In this document: positions 1 to 8,847 of the stretch, piece after piece | Position numbering within the stretch: the first letter of the stretch is position 1 | Layout of the letters: every line of letters begins with the position of its first letter | Assembly (NCBI GenBank): GCA_902780365.1 | Contig: CACZFE010000005.1 | Location: forward strand, 1 to 20,828 | From: an uncultured Spirochaetales bacterium | GTDB taxonomy: Bacteria > UBP6 > UBA1177 | Length of the DNA: 20,828 nt | Reading direction: 5' to 3' | Notes under the pieces: model-generated | Told to the model about the DNA's origin: nothing | The model's database searches: none | Seen by the model: the letters and a program-made list of their open reading frames with translations, nothing else | Made by a program: the position numbers and the translations under genes

Positions 1-347
1 AGGTTGCCTATCAGCTCGCGGTAAGTCGCCAGACCCTGTCCGTGTGTTCCCTGCAAGCGTCTTTCGGGCGAAAGGTCTGCATCGGCAACGATAAAACCTT
101 TGTCCATCACATAGTTTCGTATCGTCTGGATGAGAAAACTCTTCCCCGAGCCGTATTTTCCGACGATAAAGCGGAACGAAGCCCCTCCTTCCGCAATGAT
201 ACCGACATCGTGCAGCAGTGCCTCGATCTCATTTTTCCTGCCTACCGCGATATACGGAAGCCCGATCCTCGGCACAACGCCTCCTTTCAGCGAATTTATG
301 ACTGTTTGGGATATACGTTTTGGAACAATTCTTTTTTCTTCAGCCAT
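1..347 (-). CDS. BrxD-like (DUF2791) P-loop ATPase, 5' part only
   Basis: The gene starts at the ATG on 347-345 and runs off the left edge, so only about 115 N-terminal residues are visible. The start has a GGAGA ribosome binding site. The protein opens MAEEKRIVPKRIS and has a Walker A motif GKYGSGKS at residues 63-70, followed by VADADLSPERR and GQGLATYRELIG. These are hallmarks of the DUF2791 family, which includes BrxD of BREX systems and stand-alone ATPases beside TerB-N proteins and helicases. Its ATG overlaps the end of the upstream nuclease gene by 8 bp, so the two are probably translationally coupled. The family is thought to power DNA-processing or defence complexes. Walker B and the C-terminal half lie outside the window, so ATPase competence cannot be judged. 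Confidence 0.85.
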   Translation of the reverse strand, partial: MAEEKRIVPKRISQTVINSLKGGVVPRIGLPYIAVGRKNEIEALLHDVGIIAEGGASFRFIVGKYGSGKSFLIQTIRNYVMDKGFIVADADLSPERRLQGTHGQGLATYRELIGN

Positions 348-1419
348 TTATTTCTCCGGAATTTTCGACATGTTTTTTTCCCAGACAATTTATAATCTCT
401 GCGATAAAATTTGAGACATCTTCTATCTTTGCATCAAAGTCGAAAGTTTGATCGAATTTAAAACGCCCGTTTTCGAGTTTTCCTTTAAGTCCTACTTGTT
501 TGATATAATCATCCAGATTCACTTTATTCGATTTAGGTCTTGTAAAAAGAACAAATTCCCATCCATTCAGAGTCAAACGGGAATCAAGAGCGATATCAAT
601 ATCCTTGTTTGGATAATAATCGACGACGGCAATATCAAAAAGTTTCGGAATCTCTCGCCAGAGCCATATTTTTACATTTTTATCTTCAATTTTTTCTCTA
701 ATTAATTGGCTTACCTCTTTTACGATATCTCGCAAATTCTTTCTAAACTCTTCTATTTTGCCAGCGAATTCTAGAGAAAGTTTCTCATGTTCACGCAAAA
801 ATTTCAAGAATTCCTCATCCATATTTTCACCCCGTTCAAGATTTTCGATATTGTAAAAATAATCCAACAGGAAAGGTATATATTTCGGATTCGCCTCTTC
901 TAAATAATTTCCAATATTTTCCTTAACTTTACTAAAGAAATCTTCGTATGTTACAAACTTGAACTTTTTAGTTCCTTTCTTACTTTCATCTATAGGAGAC
1001 AGGCTCAAGACAATTCCTACGGGTTCGTCTTTGCCTTCCTTTGCTCTCTCATAATAATCATCTAAATCATTATACAGGTCTGCATAAATCTTGTTTTCTA
1101 TAACGATATTTATTTGTTCGTTACGCAGAAGCAGATCTATATATTTGCCGTTTTTAGTATACACTTCCGTCTCTGATTCAAAATCTTCAGGATAATCATT
1201 TGCATTTAATCCAACGGATTCCAATAAGCTTTTCACAAATAAATTTTTTAAATTATGCTCTCTATGCGTATCCAGAAAAAAAACCAGAATGTTGCTCGAA
1301 ACTTTTTCTCTGCTGGGGAATCCGCAAATTGAAATGAATGATTCTTCTCTTGGTGCCTTCTTTGGTAAATTATCGAATTCACTCAAAAGAATTTTATATC
1401 TTTGTGTATTGTCAGTCAT
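340..1419 (-). CDS. PD-(D/E)XK nuclease family protein (PDDEXK_4-like)
   Basis: This 359-residue protein has an N-terminal segment of the form ILVFFLDTHREHNLKNLF (residues 44-61), typical of the PDDEXK_4 family. The nuclease core follows: GKYIDLLL with the metal-binding Asp95, then IVIENKIYADLYNDL carrying the E-x-K pair Glu108/Lys110. The rest is helical and charged, with no other domain I recognise. I infer a DNA endonuclease; the family is frequent in defence islands. It sits between a small gene (18-bp gap) and the DUF2791 ATPase (8-bp overlap), so it is probably co-transcribed with both. No strong Shine-Dalgarno precedes its ATG, which suggests translation depends on the upstream gene. 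The coding region is AT-rich compared with pyrG (my by-eye estimate is mid-30s percent G+C against about half), consistent with horizontal acquisition. Confidence 0.8.
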   Translation of the reverse strand: MTDNTQRYKILLSEFDNLPKKAPREESFISICGFPSREKVSSNILVFFLDTHREHNLKNLFVKSLLESVGLNANDYPEDFESETEVYTKNGKYIDLLLRNEQINIVIENKIYADLYNDLDDYYERAKEGKDEPVGIVLSLSPIDESKKGTKKFKFVTYEDFFSKVKENIGNYLEEANPKYIPFLLDYFYNIENLERGENMDEEFLKFLREHEKLSLEFAGKIEEFRKNLRDIVKEVSQLIREKIEDKNVKIWLWREIPKLFDIAVVDYYPNKDIDIALDSRLTLNGWEFVLFTRPKSNKVNLDDYIKQVGLKGKLENGRFKFDQTFDFDAKIEDVSNFIAEIINCLGKKHVENSGEING

Positions 1420-1437
1420 GGTTGTGAAATTAAAAAA

Positions 1438-1665
1438 TCACTTTGATTCTTTGTTTTTCTGTTCTTCAAGATAATGCTGATAAATGTATGCAGCTCCTTC
1501 GCGGTAAAGTCCTGTTTCCTTATCGTTAAGTGCTTCAAAAATCCGCGAGGTATAAAGTTTTTTCAATGCTTCTTCGTATTCTATTTTTTCGTCTTCAACG
1601 ATGAAAGCTGCAATTTCTTTTGTGAGAGAGTCGATAAGCCAGTCTTTTTTGTCTGCTTTATACAT
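1438..1665 (-). CDS. small protein of unknown function, third gene of the DUF3990 module
   Basis: This encodes 75 residues with a well-placed GGAG site seven bases before the ATG. The start overlaps the end of the DUF3990 gene by 8 bp (ATGTATAA), so it is translationally coupled to it. The protein is acidic and helical, and its second half reads FEALNDKETGLYREGAAYIYQHYLEEQ. I recall a similar ETGLY...YVYE pattern in small proteins that accompany DUF3990 genes, but I assign no named family. Position and size would suit an antitoxin or accessory partner of the DUF3990 protein; that is inference. The next gene, the nuclease, begins 18 bp further on. Confidence 0.75.
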   Translation of the reverse strand: MYKADKKDWLIDSLTKEIAAFIVEDEKIEYEEALKKLYTSRIFEALNDKETGLYREGAAYIYQHYLEEQKNKESK

Positions 1666-2173
1666 AAATCGTCTCCAGTTTTTTCAATAGTTCCACAGCT
1701 TTTTCCGTATGGAACGAATACTGCATCGAAAGTTCTTTGTAAGTCATACGCTTTTTGAGCATTTCAATGTCTATGAATTTCTGCTCATATTGCTGAAACA
1801 AAACAGCCATATCATCATTTGCGACAGGACCGTGGACAATATCATACTTGCAATCCTGATTGCATAGCGGATCAGTCAAATCTGAAAAATAACGATTTCT
1901 GTTGTTCATAACGAACAAAGCCCACTCCTCAGACGGAATTGTCAAAAAATCCTTTATTTTCAAATCATTGCTTCTCATAAAACTGTCATTGATTTCATAG
2001 ACATTCAAAATCGGCTTGCCGTAACCTTTTATTCTCACTGTTCGTTTTGCCATATTCTCAGCTTGGACACGAATATCAGACAGGTAAAATCCTCTGCCGA
2101 AATCTCTGAAAGGTTTGCACATTTTCAGAACGATTTCTTTAACTTCGGTATTGCTCCCGTGATAGAGAATCAA
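1658..2173 (-). CDS. DUF3990 protein, ADP-ribosyltransferase-like, copy 1
   Basis: This 171-residue protein opens MILYHGSNTEV and continues FGRGFYLSD, the N-terminal signature of DUF3990. The pattern resembles the H-Y-E class of ADP-ribosyltransferase folds: His5 in YHGS, Tyr30 in GFY, and Glu157 in QYSFHTEKA near the C-terminus as a candidate catalytic acid. The start codon is TTG, chosen because the signature begins there and a GGAGG site lies six bases upstream. It overlaps the DUF3791 stop by four bases (TTGA). A small third gene overlaps its own stop. Compact DUF3791-DUF3990 pairs are common in bacteria and look toxin-antitoxin-like. The catalytic assignment and any toxic role are inferences from fold resemblance and context. 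Confidence 0.85.
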   Translation of the reverse strand: MILYHGSNTEVKEIVLKMCKPFRDFGRGFYLSDIRVQAENMAKRTVRIKGYGKPILNVYEINDSFMRSNDLKIKDFLTIPSEEWALFVMNNRNRYFSDLTDPLCNQDCKYDIVHGPVANDDMAVLFQQYEQKFIDIEMLKKRMTYKELSMQYSFHTEKAVELLKKLETIYV

Positions 2174-2394
2174 AGCGTTCCTCCGTTCTGACGGCAGATC
2201 TCTGCCATATCCTCGACAGCATCTTCGATCGAAAGAGTGTGTTCGATCTCGTAATGCTCTTTCAAAAATGCTATCGCTTTGTTGTTGTAAAGATAAATAA
2301 AAGCGTCTTTCTTTGAAAGATCGTGAGCAGCGGCAAAACCACTTACACAGGCAACCATGTAGGAAATCTGGTTATTTTGTTTAAGAATGGCCAT
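2170..2394 (-). CDS. DUF3791 small protein
   Basis: This encodes 74 residues and is the first gene of the DUF3791-DUF3990-small gene module. It matches the size and layout of DUF3791: a short helical protein with a hydrophobic first helix (ISYMVACVSGFAAAHDLSKKDAFIYLY), then an FLKEHYEIEHTLSIEDAVEDM segment like the family's LxxxYdvLHtxxxeyivdDi pattern. A GGAG site lies about eight bases before the ATG, and a promoter lies just upstream. Its stop overlaps the TTG start of the DUF3990 gene. DUF3791 proteins are regularly encoded directly before DUF3990 proteins. A protective or regulatory role is likely by analogy with toxin-antitoxin layouts, but it is not shown by the sequence. Confidence 0.8.
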   Translation of the reverse strand: MAILKQNNQISYMVACVSGFAAAHDLSKKDAFIYLYNNKAIAFLKEHYEIEHTLSIEDAVEDMAEICRQNGGTL

Positions 2395-2424
2395 TTGAGT
2401 GTCTCCGTCTCAAAAAAACAGCGG

Positions 2425-2452
2425 ATTATAGCAGAAAATTGATTTTTAACAA
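2425..2452 (-). promoter_or_regulatory. promoter of the DUF3791-DUF3990 module
   Basis: Read on the minus strand, TTGTTA (2452-2447) and TATAAT (2430-2425) are separated by 16 bp. The -10 matches the sigma70 consensus fully and the -35 matches four of six. The -10 lies about 30 bp before the DUF3791 ATG. The -35 overlaps the stop codon of the TerB-N gene, so the module can be transcribed separately from the genes upstream. Confidence 0.6.
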
Positions 2453-3927
2453 GGCTTCGAATTTTGCAGCAGTTTCTCAACCTCTTCAACATAATCTTCA
2501 ACGATTGCAAGTGTTTTTCCGTCACATTCAATGACGTTGTCGCCGATTTCGTCGAATAGGGCGGCGTTTATCGTGTCGGCGACTACTGAGGGCATGAGAT
2601 GTGCGGCTTTGATGTATTCGTCTGCGGAGCCTGTTTTAAGCAGGTTTCGCAGGATTTCGGTGTGTATCTTGTCAAGAAGGCCGTTTTCGTTGTTTTCTGC
2701 AGTTGTATCGCTCTCGATCTCATCTTCGATTTCTTCTTCGGTGAGAAGACTTTCCCTTGTTACGGCCGCATCGCTTCTGATTTTGTCGAGCCCTGAAAGG
2801 TCGATGTTTATTTTCGGTCTTTTTGCCTCGATTTCAGCCTTTTTATCTGCCGCGACGACCGCTTCGGCATACTGCGTAGCCCAGCTTTCATCAGGTTTTT
2901 TGCGTAAAGCTTTGCCGATTTTCAGATATTTGCGGAAAACTCTCTCTCCTTCGTGAAGAAGCGCGTAGAATTTTTCCTTGTCGAACATCATTTTTTCGAA
3001 ATATTCCTCATACCACACGCCGTTTTTACAGAAGTATCTCCTGCATTCGTCGATGCGGCACTCTTTGTCTGAATCTGCGCAGTCATCGTGGTAGAGAGCG
3101 TTGAAAAGGGGATGCCATTTTATTGTGTAGATCTGTCCGAAACATTCGGTAAAAAAATCAAGACCGCATTCATCGTACTTAACCGAAACGCATTTCCAGA
3201 GTTCCGCGAACAAGTGTTTTCCCCTGCTTCCGTTTTCAGTGACAAGCGGAGAGAGGAAGAGGTCTTTTTCGGCAAAAAAACTGAGCGCCAGAAATATCTC
3301 GTCATCCTTTTTCAATGCTGGTTTGCGCAGTATCGAAAGGTATGTGTCCGAAGCAAGCATGAAAGGATCGGCATACTGCGAGATCGTATCAATAGGCAGC
3401 GAGTGGATCACGGCAAATTCGAACATCCACTGCTTCAGATCTTTCTGAAGGAGCTTTTTCCCGAAACCGTAATCGGAAAAATCGGGGAAACTTCTGTCAA
3501 AATCCTCCATTTTCCTGAAACCTTCTTCCGGCGACCCTGTTCCGATCCCGCAGAGCAGTTCGTAGAGATAAAGATACGCAAAAGGCGGTTCGATCGGGCT
3601 GAATTTCCCTTTTCTCGCGGCGGTCCTCCATGTGAAATACTTTCTCAGCTGACCTACCGAAAGGTCGTGGTAAGAAGGCGAATAGAGCATACATACTCCG
3701 CTCCAGCCATGATAATCGTCCTCGAAATCCTTCATGAACTCGCCCTGACGGCGGAAATTTTTCTTCTGCTGCCCGAAAGAACCGTCACCGTATTCGTAAA
3801 GTTTCATCATTTCCCAGATTTTCTGCGGGATATCGGGATCGTTTACTTCTGATGCGGTGATGGGAGTGTCGTGGTACTGACTTTCGTTTAAGTTGGAGGA
3901 GTTTTCAAGGATGATTTCTTTTGCCAT
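2446..3927 (-). CDS. TerB-N / TerB-C domain protein
   Basis: This 493-residue soluble protein carries the TerB-N signature: FRRQGEFMKDFEDDYHGW (residues 58-75), SPSYHDLSVGQLRKYFTWRT (83-102), then a YLYLYELLCGIGTGSPEEGF stretch (118-137). The end (about 373-490) looks like TerB-C, with IDLSGLDKIRSDAAVTRESL and an acidic TEEEIEDEIE run. Such proteins occur in predicted DNA-processing and phage-defence operons with helicases and DUF2791 ATPases; one of the latter is encoded two genes past the DUF3990 module here. The molecular role is unknown; scaffold or sensor is often proposed. The ATG has an AGGCG site and lies only 17 bp after the pyrG stop, with no promoter evident between, so it may be read through from pyrG. 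Confidence 0.85.
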   Translation of the reverse strand: MAKEIILENSSNLNESQYHDTPITASEVNDPDIPQKIWEMMKLYEYGDGSFGQQKKNFRRQGEFMKDFEDDYHGWSGVCMLYSPSYHDLSVGQLRKYFTWRTAARKGKFSPIEPPFAYLYLYELLCGIGTGSPEEGFRKMEDFDRSFPDFSDYGFGKKLLQKDLKQWMFEFAVIHSLPIDTISQYADPFMLASDTYLSILRKPALKKDDEIFLALSFFAEKDLFLSPLVTENGSRGKHLFAELWKCVSVKYDECGLDFFTECFGQIYTIKWHPLFNALYHDDCADSDKECRIDECRRYFCKNGVWYEEYFEKMMFDKEKFYALLHEGERVFRKYLKIGKALRKKPDESWATQYAEAVVAADKKAEIEAKRPKINIDLSGLDKIRSDAAVTRESLLTEEEIEDEIESDTTAENNENGLLDKIHTEILRNLLKTGSADEYIKAAHLMPSVVADTINAALFDEIGDNVIECDGKTLAIVEDYVEEVEKLLQNSKPC

Positions 3928-3944
3928 TAAGCGCCTGAAAGGAT

Positions 3945-5591
<1,647 letters not shown>

Positions 5592-5685
5592 AGCTTTCTC
5601 CTCTGGAAATTTGTTGATAAAAGGTTAAAAGAGCCTGCATAGTTTAGAGATTTTTCACTTGAAGACAAGGTTTTGAAAACAGATT

Positions 5686-5714
5686 TTGTCTTTCTTCCGG
5701 TTTTTATTTATAAT
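5686..5714 (+). promoter_or_regulatory. promoter of the lipoprotein gene
   Basis: TTGTCT (5686-5691) and a perfect TATAAT (5709-5714) are spaced by 17 bp, and the -10 lies 33 bp before the ATG at 5748. It lies in the 156-bp divergent region shared with pyrG, for which I found no convincing promoter on the other strand. Confidence 0.6.
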
Positions 5715-5747
5715 TCTTCGGTTTTTTGGAATTTCAGGAGTTTACAA

Positions 5748-6311
5748 ATGAAAAAGCATCTATTTTTTGTCTTCGTCCTTGCTTTGGCATTCGTTTTTTC
5801 GTGTCAGAACGGCGAAGAAAAAGAAAAGCCCGCTGAAAAAAGCGCGGAACAAAAAACAGAAGAAGTAAAGGCTGCAGAAAGCCCGGCAAAAGAAGAACCT
5901 AAGGAGGAAACAATGCAGAGCGTCTACGAATTCATCAAAGAGTGCAAAACCTACTATCTCGCGACAGTCGAGGAAAACGGCCAGCCGAGAGTCAGACCGT
6001 TCGGAACTATCGACATTTTCGACGGAAAACTCTACATACAGACCGGAAAGAAAAAAAATGTCTCGAAGCAGCTTGCGGCCAATCCCAAAGCGGAACTCTG
6101 CTGCTTTGACGGCAAAAGATGGCTCAGACTTTCGGGCGAACTTGTGAACGACGACAGAGTCGAAGCAAAGAAGCACATGCTCGACAACTACCCGAATCTC
6201 CGCGGCATGTACAACGAAAACGACGACAACACGCAGGTCCTCTACTTCAAAGACGCGACTGCAGTTTTCACAAGTTTCGGCGGCGGCGAACCGAAAACTG
6301 TTAAATTTTAA
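5748..6311 (+). CDS. lipoprotein with pyridoxamine 5'-phosphate oxidase-like flavin split-barrel domain
   Basis: This encodes 187 residues starting at an ATG with a GGAG site seven bases upstream; the longer in-frame start at 5673 is rejected because it precedes the promoter and hides the signal peptide. Residues 1-18 form a lipoprotein signal (MKKHLFF...FVFS) ending at lipobox Cys19. Residues 20-55 are a Glu/Lys/Ala-rich linker. The rest is a small PNPOx-like barrel: SVYEFIKECKTYYLATVEEN, GQPRVRPFG, LYIQTGKKKNV, AELCCFDG. Members bind FMN, FAD or related cofactors; the substrate cannot be read from sequence. A surface-anchored form is unusual, because relatives are normally cytosolic. A second start at codon 56 could make exactly that soluble form (see the separate entry). 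Confidence 0.85.
   Translation: MKKHLFFVFVLALAFVFSCQNGEEKEKPAEKSAEQKTEEVKAAESPAKEEPKEETMQSVYEFIKECKTYYLATVEENGQPRVRPFGTIDIFDGKLYIQTGKKKNVSKQLAANPKAELCCFDGKRWLRLSGELVNDDRVEAKKHMLDNYPNLRGMYNENDDNTQVLYFKDATAVFTSFGGGEPKTVKF
5901..5915 (+). promoter_or_regulatory. internal ribosome binding site and in-frame ATG
   Basis: AAGGAGG at 5901-5907 sits five bases before an in-frame ATG at 5913-5915 (Met56 of the lipoprotein). The site is stronger than that of the annotated start. The ATG lies exactly where the split-barrel domain begins (MQSVYEFIKE), which is where free-standing relatives usually start. It may give a cytosolic isoform or be a relic of the gene before a lipoprotein leader was added. The Lys-Glu codons of the linker could also create the motif by chance. 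Confidence 0.5.
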
Positions 6312-6364
6312 GAATGTGACGATGACGCACGGATATTCTGTCAAAAACAAGCCTGTTTTTTATA

Positions 6365-6393
6365 TTGAAACATCGGCAGCTTTACTGTATTAT
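6365..6393 (+). promoter_or_regulatory. promoter of the first hybrid kinase gene
   Basis: TTGAAA (6365-6370) and TATTAT (6388-6393) are separated by 17 bp, each close to the sigma70 consensus, 31 bp before the kinase start. The kinase itself has only a weak ribosome binding site, so its expression is probably low. Confidence 0.55.
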
Positions 6394-6424
6394 CCCGCAG
6401 TTTTTTTAATGTAACGGGTGCGAT

Positions 6425-8371
6425 ATGACATATTCAATAATAGGAATTTTAGCAGCAATCATACTGGTGATAACAAACAGGGATGTGTTTCTGACCCGGA
6501 AAACGGACGGTATTGCGAACACCCGTCACACTTACTGCTGGTTTCTTATGGCAGTGCTCAGCTACTATGTCACCGATGCGCTGTGGGGTGTCTTCGACGA
6601 ATACCGGATGACAAAGATCCAGTTCGCCGATACGACGCTCTATTTCGCGGCAATGGCGGCTGCTGTGCTTCTGTGGACGCAGTATGTAGTCGATTATCTG
6701 GAAAGAGGAAATGTTTTCGACAAGATACTGAGGTATACCGGATGGGCGTTTTTCGTGTTCGAGATCATTGTGATAACGCTCAACATTTTTCATCCTGTCA
6801 TGTTCTGGTTCGATGAAAACGGCGTTTACCACGCGGAAAGTATCAGACACGTCACTCTCGCAATCCAGATCCTGATGTTTCTGCTCACATCGGCCTACAC
6901 GCTTCATGTCACTCTCAGAACCAAGGGAAAAGTGCAGCGGAGGAACCTTACAATCGGTCTGTTCGGGATCGCCATGATCGTTCTGATAGCTTTCCAGATC
7001 ATCTATCCGCTGTGGCCTTTCTACGCGATGGGATATATGGTCGGAACATGCCTGCTCCACACTTTTGTCGTTGAGGACGAAAAGGATGAGTACCGCAGAA
7101 AACTGGAAAAATCACTGCTTCGCGAACAGGCTCAGAAAGAGGAACTCGCTGAAAGCAAAAAGGCACTGGTGGCTGCACTGGCAGAGGCGGAACGCGCCAA
7201 CAAGGCGAAGACGGTATTTCTATCCAACATGAGCCATGAAATCCGCACTCCGATGAACGCGATCATAGGTCTGAACACTATCGCCGCCAGCGATCCGACG
7301 GCAAGCAGTGAAGTGAAAAAGCATCTTGAAAAGATCGGGGTTTCCGCCCGCCATCTGCTTGAAATCATCAATGATATTCTCGATATGAGCCGTATAGAGT
7401 CAGGACGGATGACACTCAAGAACGAACCGTTCACCTTCTCCAGGGCTATCGATCAGGTGAACAGCATAATCGGCGGGCAGTGCAAAGACAAAGGGCTTGC
7501 ATACAAGTGCACTCTCAACGGGCAGTTTGACGAGTGCTACATCGGCGATGCCATGAAACTCAAGCAGATATTGATCAACATTCTGGGAAATGCCGTCAAA
7601 TTCACCCCTGAGGGCGGGTCGGTGAACTTCGAAGTCGCGGAAAATTCGCGTTCTGACGGAAAAGTCGTACTGAAATTCGTTGCCAGTGATACCGGAATAG
7701 GGATAAGCAAAGAGTTTCTGCCTAATATTTTCGACACTTTCAGCCAGGAAAATTCTTCTGCGGCCGGCAGTTACGGAAGCACCGGTCTCGGCATGGCGAT
7801 CACAAAAAGCATTGTCGAGCTGATGAACGGAACTATCTCCGTGGAAAGCGAAAAAGGGAAAGGAACGACTTTCACCGTAACAGTCACTCTTGCAGAATCT
7901 GCCGCAAAGAACTCTGAAACAGCGGGCGGAGAAGAGACACAAAACGGCAGCACCGGAGTCGATCTGACCGGATGCCGCATACTTTTGGCCGAAGACGTAC
8001 AGGTAAATGCCGAAATCGTGAAAATGATTCTTGGAATGCGCAAAATCGAAGTCGATACAGCGGAAAACGGAAAAATTGCGGCGGAAATGTTCGCATCGCA
8101 CGCTCCGGGATACTACGCCGCCATTCTGATGGATATGCGTATGCCTGTGATGGACGGGCTTGAATCTACAAGAGTGATCCGCTCAATGGAACGCTCCGAT
8201 GCAGAAACCATTCCGATCATCGCTCTGACCGCCAACGCATTCGACGACGATGTCCAGCGCAGCCTTCAGGCGGGACTCAACGCGCATCTGAGCAAACCGA
8301 TAGAACCGGCGGCTCTCTTCAGAACACTTGAAGAACTTGTCAAACTGCCTGATTCACAAAGAAATTCCTGA
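6425..8371 (+). CDS. membrane hybrid histidine kinase with C-terminal receiver
   Basis: This 648-residue protein has an N-terminal block of about seven hydrophobic segments (residues 1-215, for example 3-17, 39-50, 70-90, 107-125, 143-163, 175-195, 200-215), then a coiled coil (218-262). The HisKA domain has FLSNMSHEIRTPMNAIIG with His271. The ATPase domain has Asn389 (ILGNAVKF), DTGIG at 422-426 and GSTGLGMAI at 451-459. A receiver (about 516-640) has the acidic pair Glu523/Asp524, phospho-acceptor Asp570, Thr602 and Lys624. It should autophosphorylate and pass phosphate internally to Asp570. It has no output domain, so an HPt or response regulator elsewhere must receive the signal. The stimulus is unknown; the membrane block itself is the likely sensor. 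It stands alone behind its own promoter and ends convergently with the next gene, 19 bp apart. Confidence 0.93.
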   Translation: MTYSIIGILAAIILVITNRDVFLTRKTDGIANTRHTYCWFLMAVLSYYVTDALWGVFDEYRMTKIQFADTTLYFAAMAAAVLLWTQYVVDYLERGNVFDKILRYTGWAFFVFEIIVITLNIFHPVMFWFDENGVYHAESIRHVTLAIQILMFLLTSAYTLHVTLRTKGKVQRRNLTIGLFGIAMIVLIAFQIIYPLWPFYAMGYMVGTCLLHTFVVEDEKDEYRRKLEKSLLREQAQKEELAESKKALVAALAEAERANKAKTVFLSNMSHEIRTPMNAIIGLNTIAASDPTASSEVKKHLEKIGVSARHLLEIINDILDMSRIESGRMTLKNEPFTFSRAIDQVNSIIGGQCKDKGLAYKCTLNGQFDECYIGDAMKLKQILINILGNAVKFTPEGGSVNFEVAENSRSDGKVVLKFVASDTGIGISKEFLPNIFDTFSQENSSAAGSYGSTGLGMAITKSIVELMNGTISVESEKGKGTTFTVTVTLAESAAKNSETAGGEETQNGSTGVDLTGCRILLAEDVQVNAEIVKMILGMRKIEVDTAENGKIAAEMFASHAPGYYAAILMDMRMPVMDGLESTRVIRSMERSDAETIPIIALTANAFDDDVQRSLQAGLNAHLSKPIEPAALFRTLEELVKLPDSQRNS

Positions 8372-8390
8372 GCTTTTTCAGAATAAAAAC

Positions 8391-8801
8391 TTATTTTGCT
8401 TCGTCAGAATCGATATCGCTGAATGCGCAGCCCACAGCTAAAATCGCGTTTTTGATGCAGTCGGGGCAGCTGCAAAGGTAGTGAGTTCCGTCGATTCCCT
8501 TCAGATCCTTGCAGATCGTCGCACCGCAAAGTTCTTTGAATTTATCGACGATGATCCTTGAATATTTGAGCGTTCCCTGCCCTTCGGAAAGTATTCCTGC
8601 GACCATGATCGCTCCGACAAGTGCACCGCAGGTCCCTTCCATGTTTCCCATTCCTCCGACGAATCCGGATGTCAGTATGGCAAGCTCATTCTCGTCGATT
8701 TTCACGATATCGCTGAATGCCGCCAATACCGATCTTGTGCAGTTGTAACGGCCTTCCGCCTTGTACGCCGCACCTTTTTCCGCTCTTTCCTGAATAGTCA
8801 T
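8391..8801 (-). CDS. C_GCAxxG_C_C family cysteine-rich protein
   Basis: This 136-residue soluble protein has eight cysteines: Cys21 (YNCTR), Cys58 (GTCGALVG), Cys92 and Cys97 (CGATICKDLKG), Cys110/112/115 (CSCPDC) and Cys125. The order fits the C_GCAxxG_C_C family, thought to be redox-active or metal-binding but without a firmly known function. A GGAGGGAA site precedes the ATG. It lies 46 bp after the HTH gene on the same strand and could be the last gene of that transcript. I see no clear promoter in the 46-bp gap. The link to the DUF3990-HTH module may be accidental. Confidence 0.85.
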   Translation of the reverse strand: MTIQERAEKGAAYKAEGRYNCTRSVLAAFSDIVKIDENELAILTSGFVGGMGNMEGTCGALVGAIMVAGILSEGQGTLKYSRIIVDKFKELCGATICKDLKGIDGTHYLCSCPDCIKNAILAVGCAFSDIDSDEAK

Positions 8802-8847
8802 TTGTTCCCTCCGTTTTTAAGTTGCATTTTTATCTCTTTCCATTTCA

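Noticed and set aside
3088..3852. Plus-strand open frame (254 codons) opposite the TerB-N gene
   Set aside because: It mirrors a protein with clear TerB-N motifs on the other strand and shows no family features of its own.
5592..5685. Promoter for pyrG on the minus strand
   Set aside because: TTGTCT and TTCAAG occur but no acceptable -10 lies at 16-18 bp from either, so I do not annotate one.
5673..5747. Upstream in-frame ATG extending the lipoprotein by 25 residues
   Set aside because: It lies before the -35/-10 pair, lacks a ribosome binding site, and would bury the lipoprotein signal peptide.
8372..8398. Possible bidirectional terminator between the convergent kinase and cysteine-rich genes
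   Set aside because: Only a weak AT-only AATAA/TTATT stem is visible; there is no G+C-rich stem followed by a T-tract.
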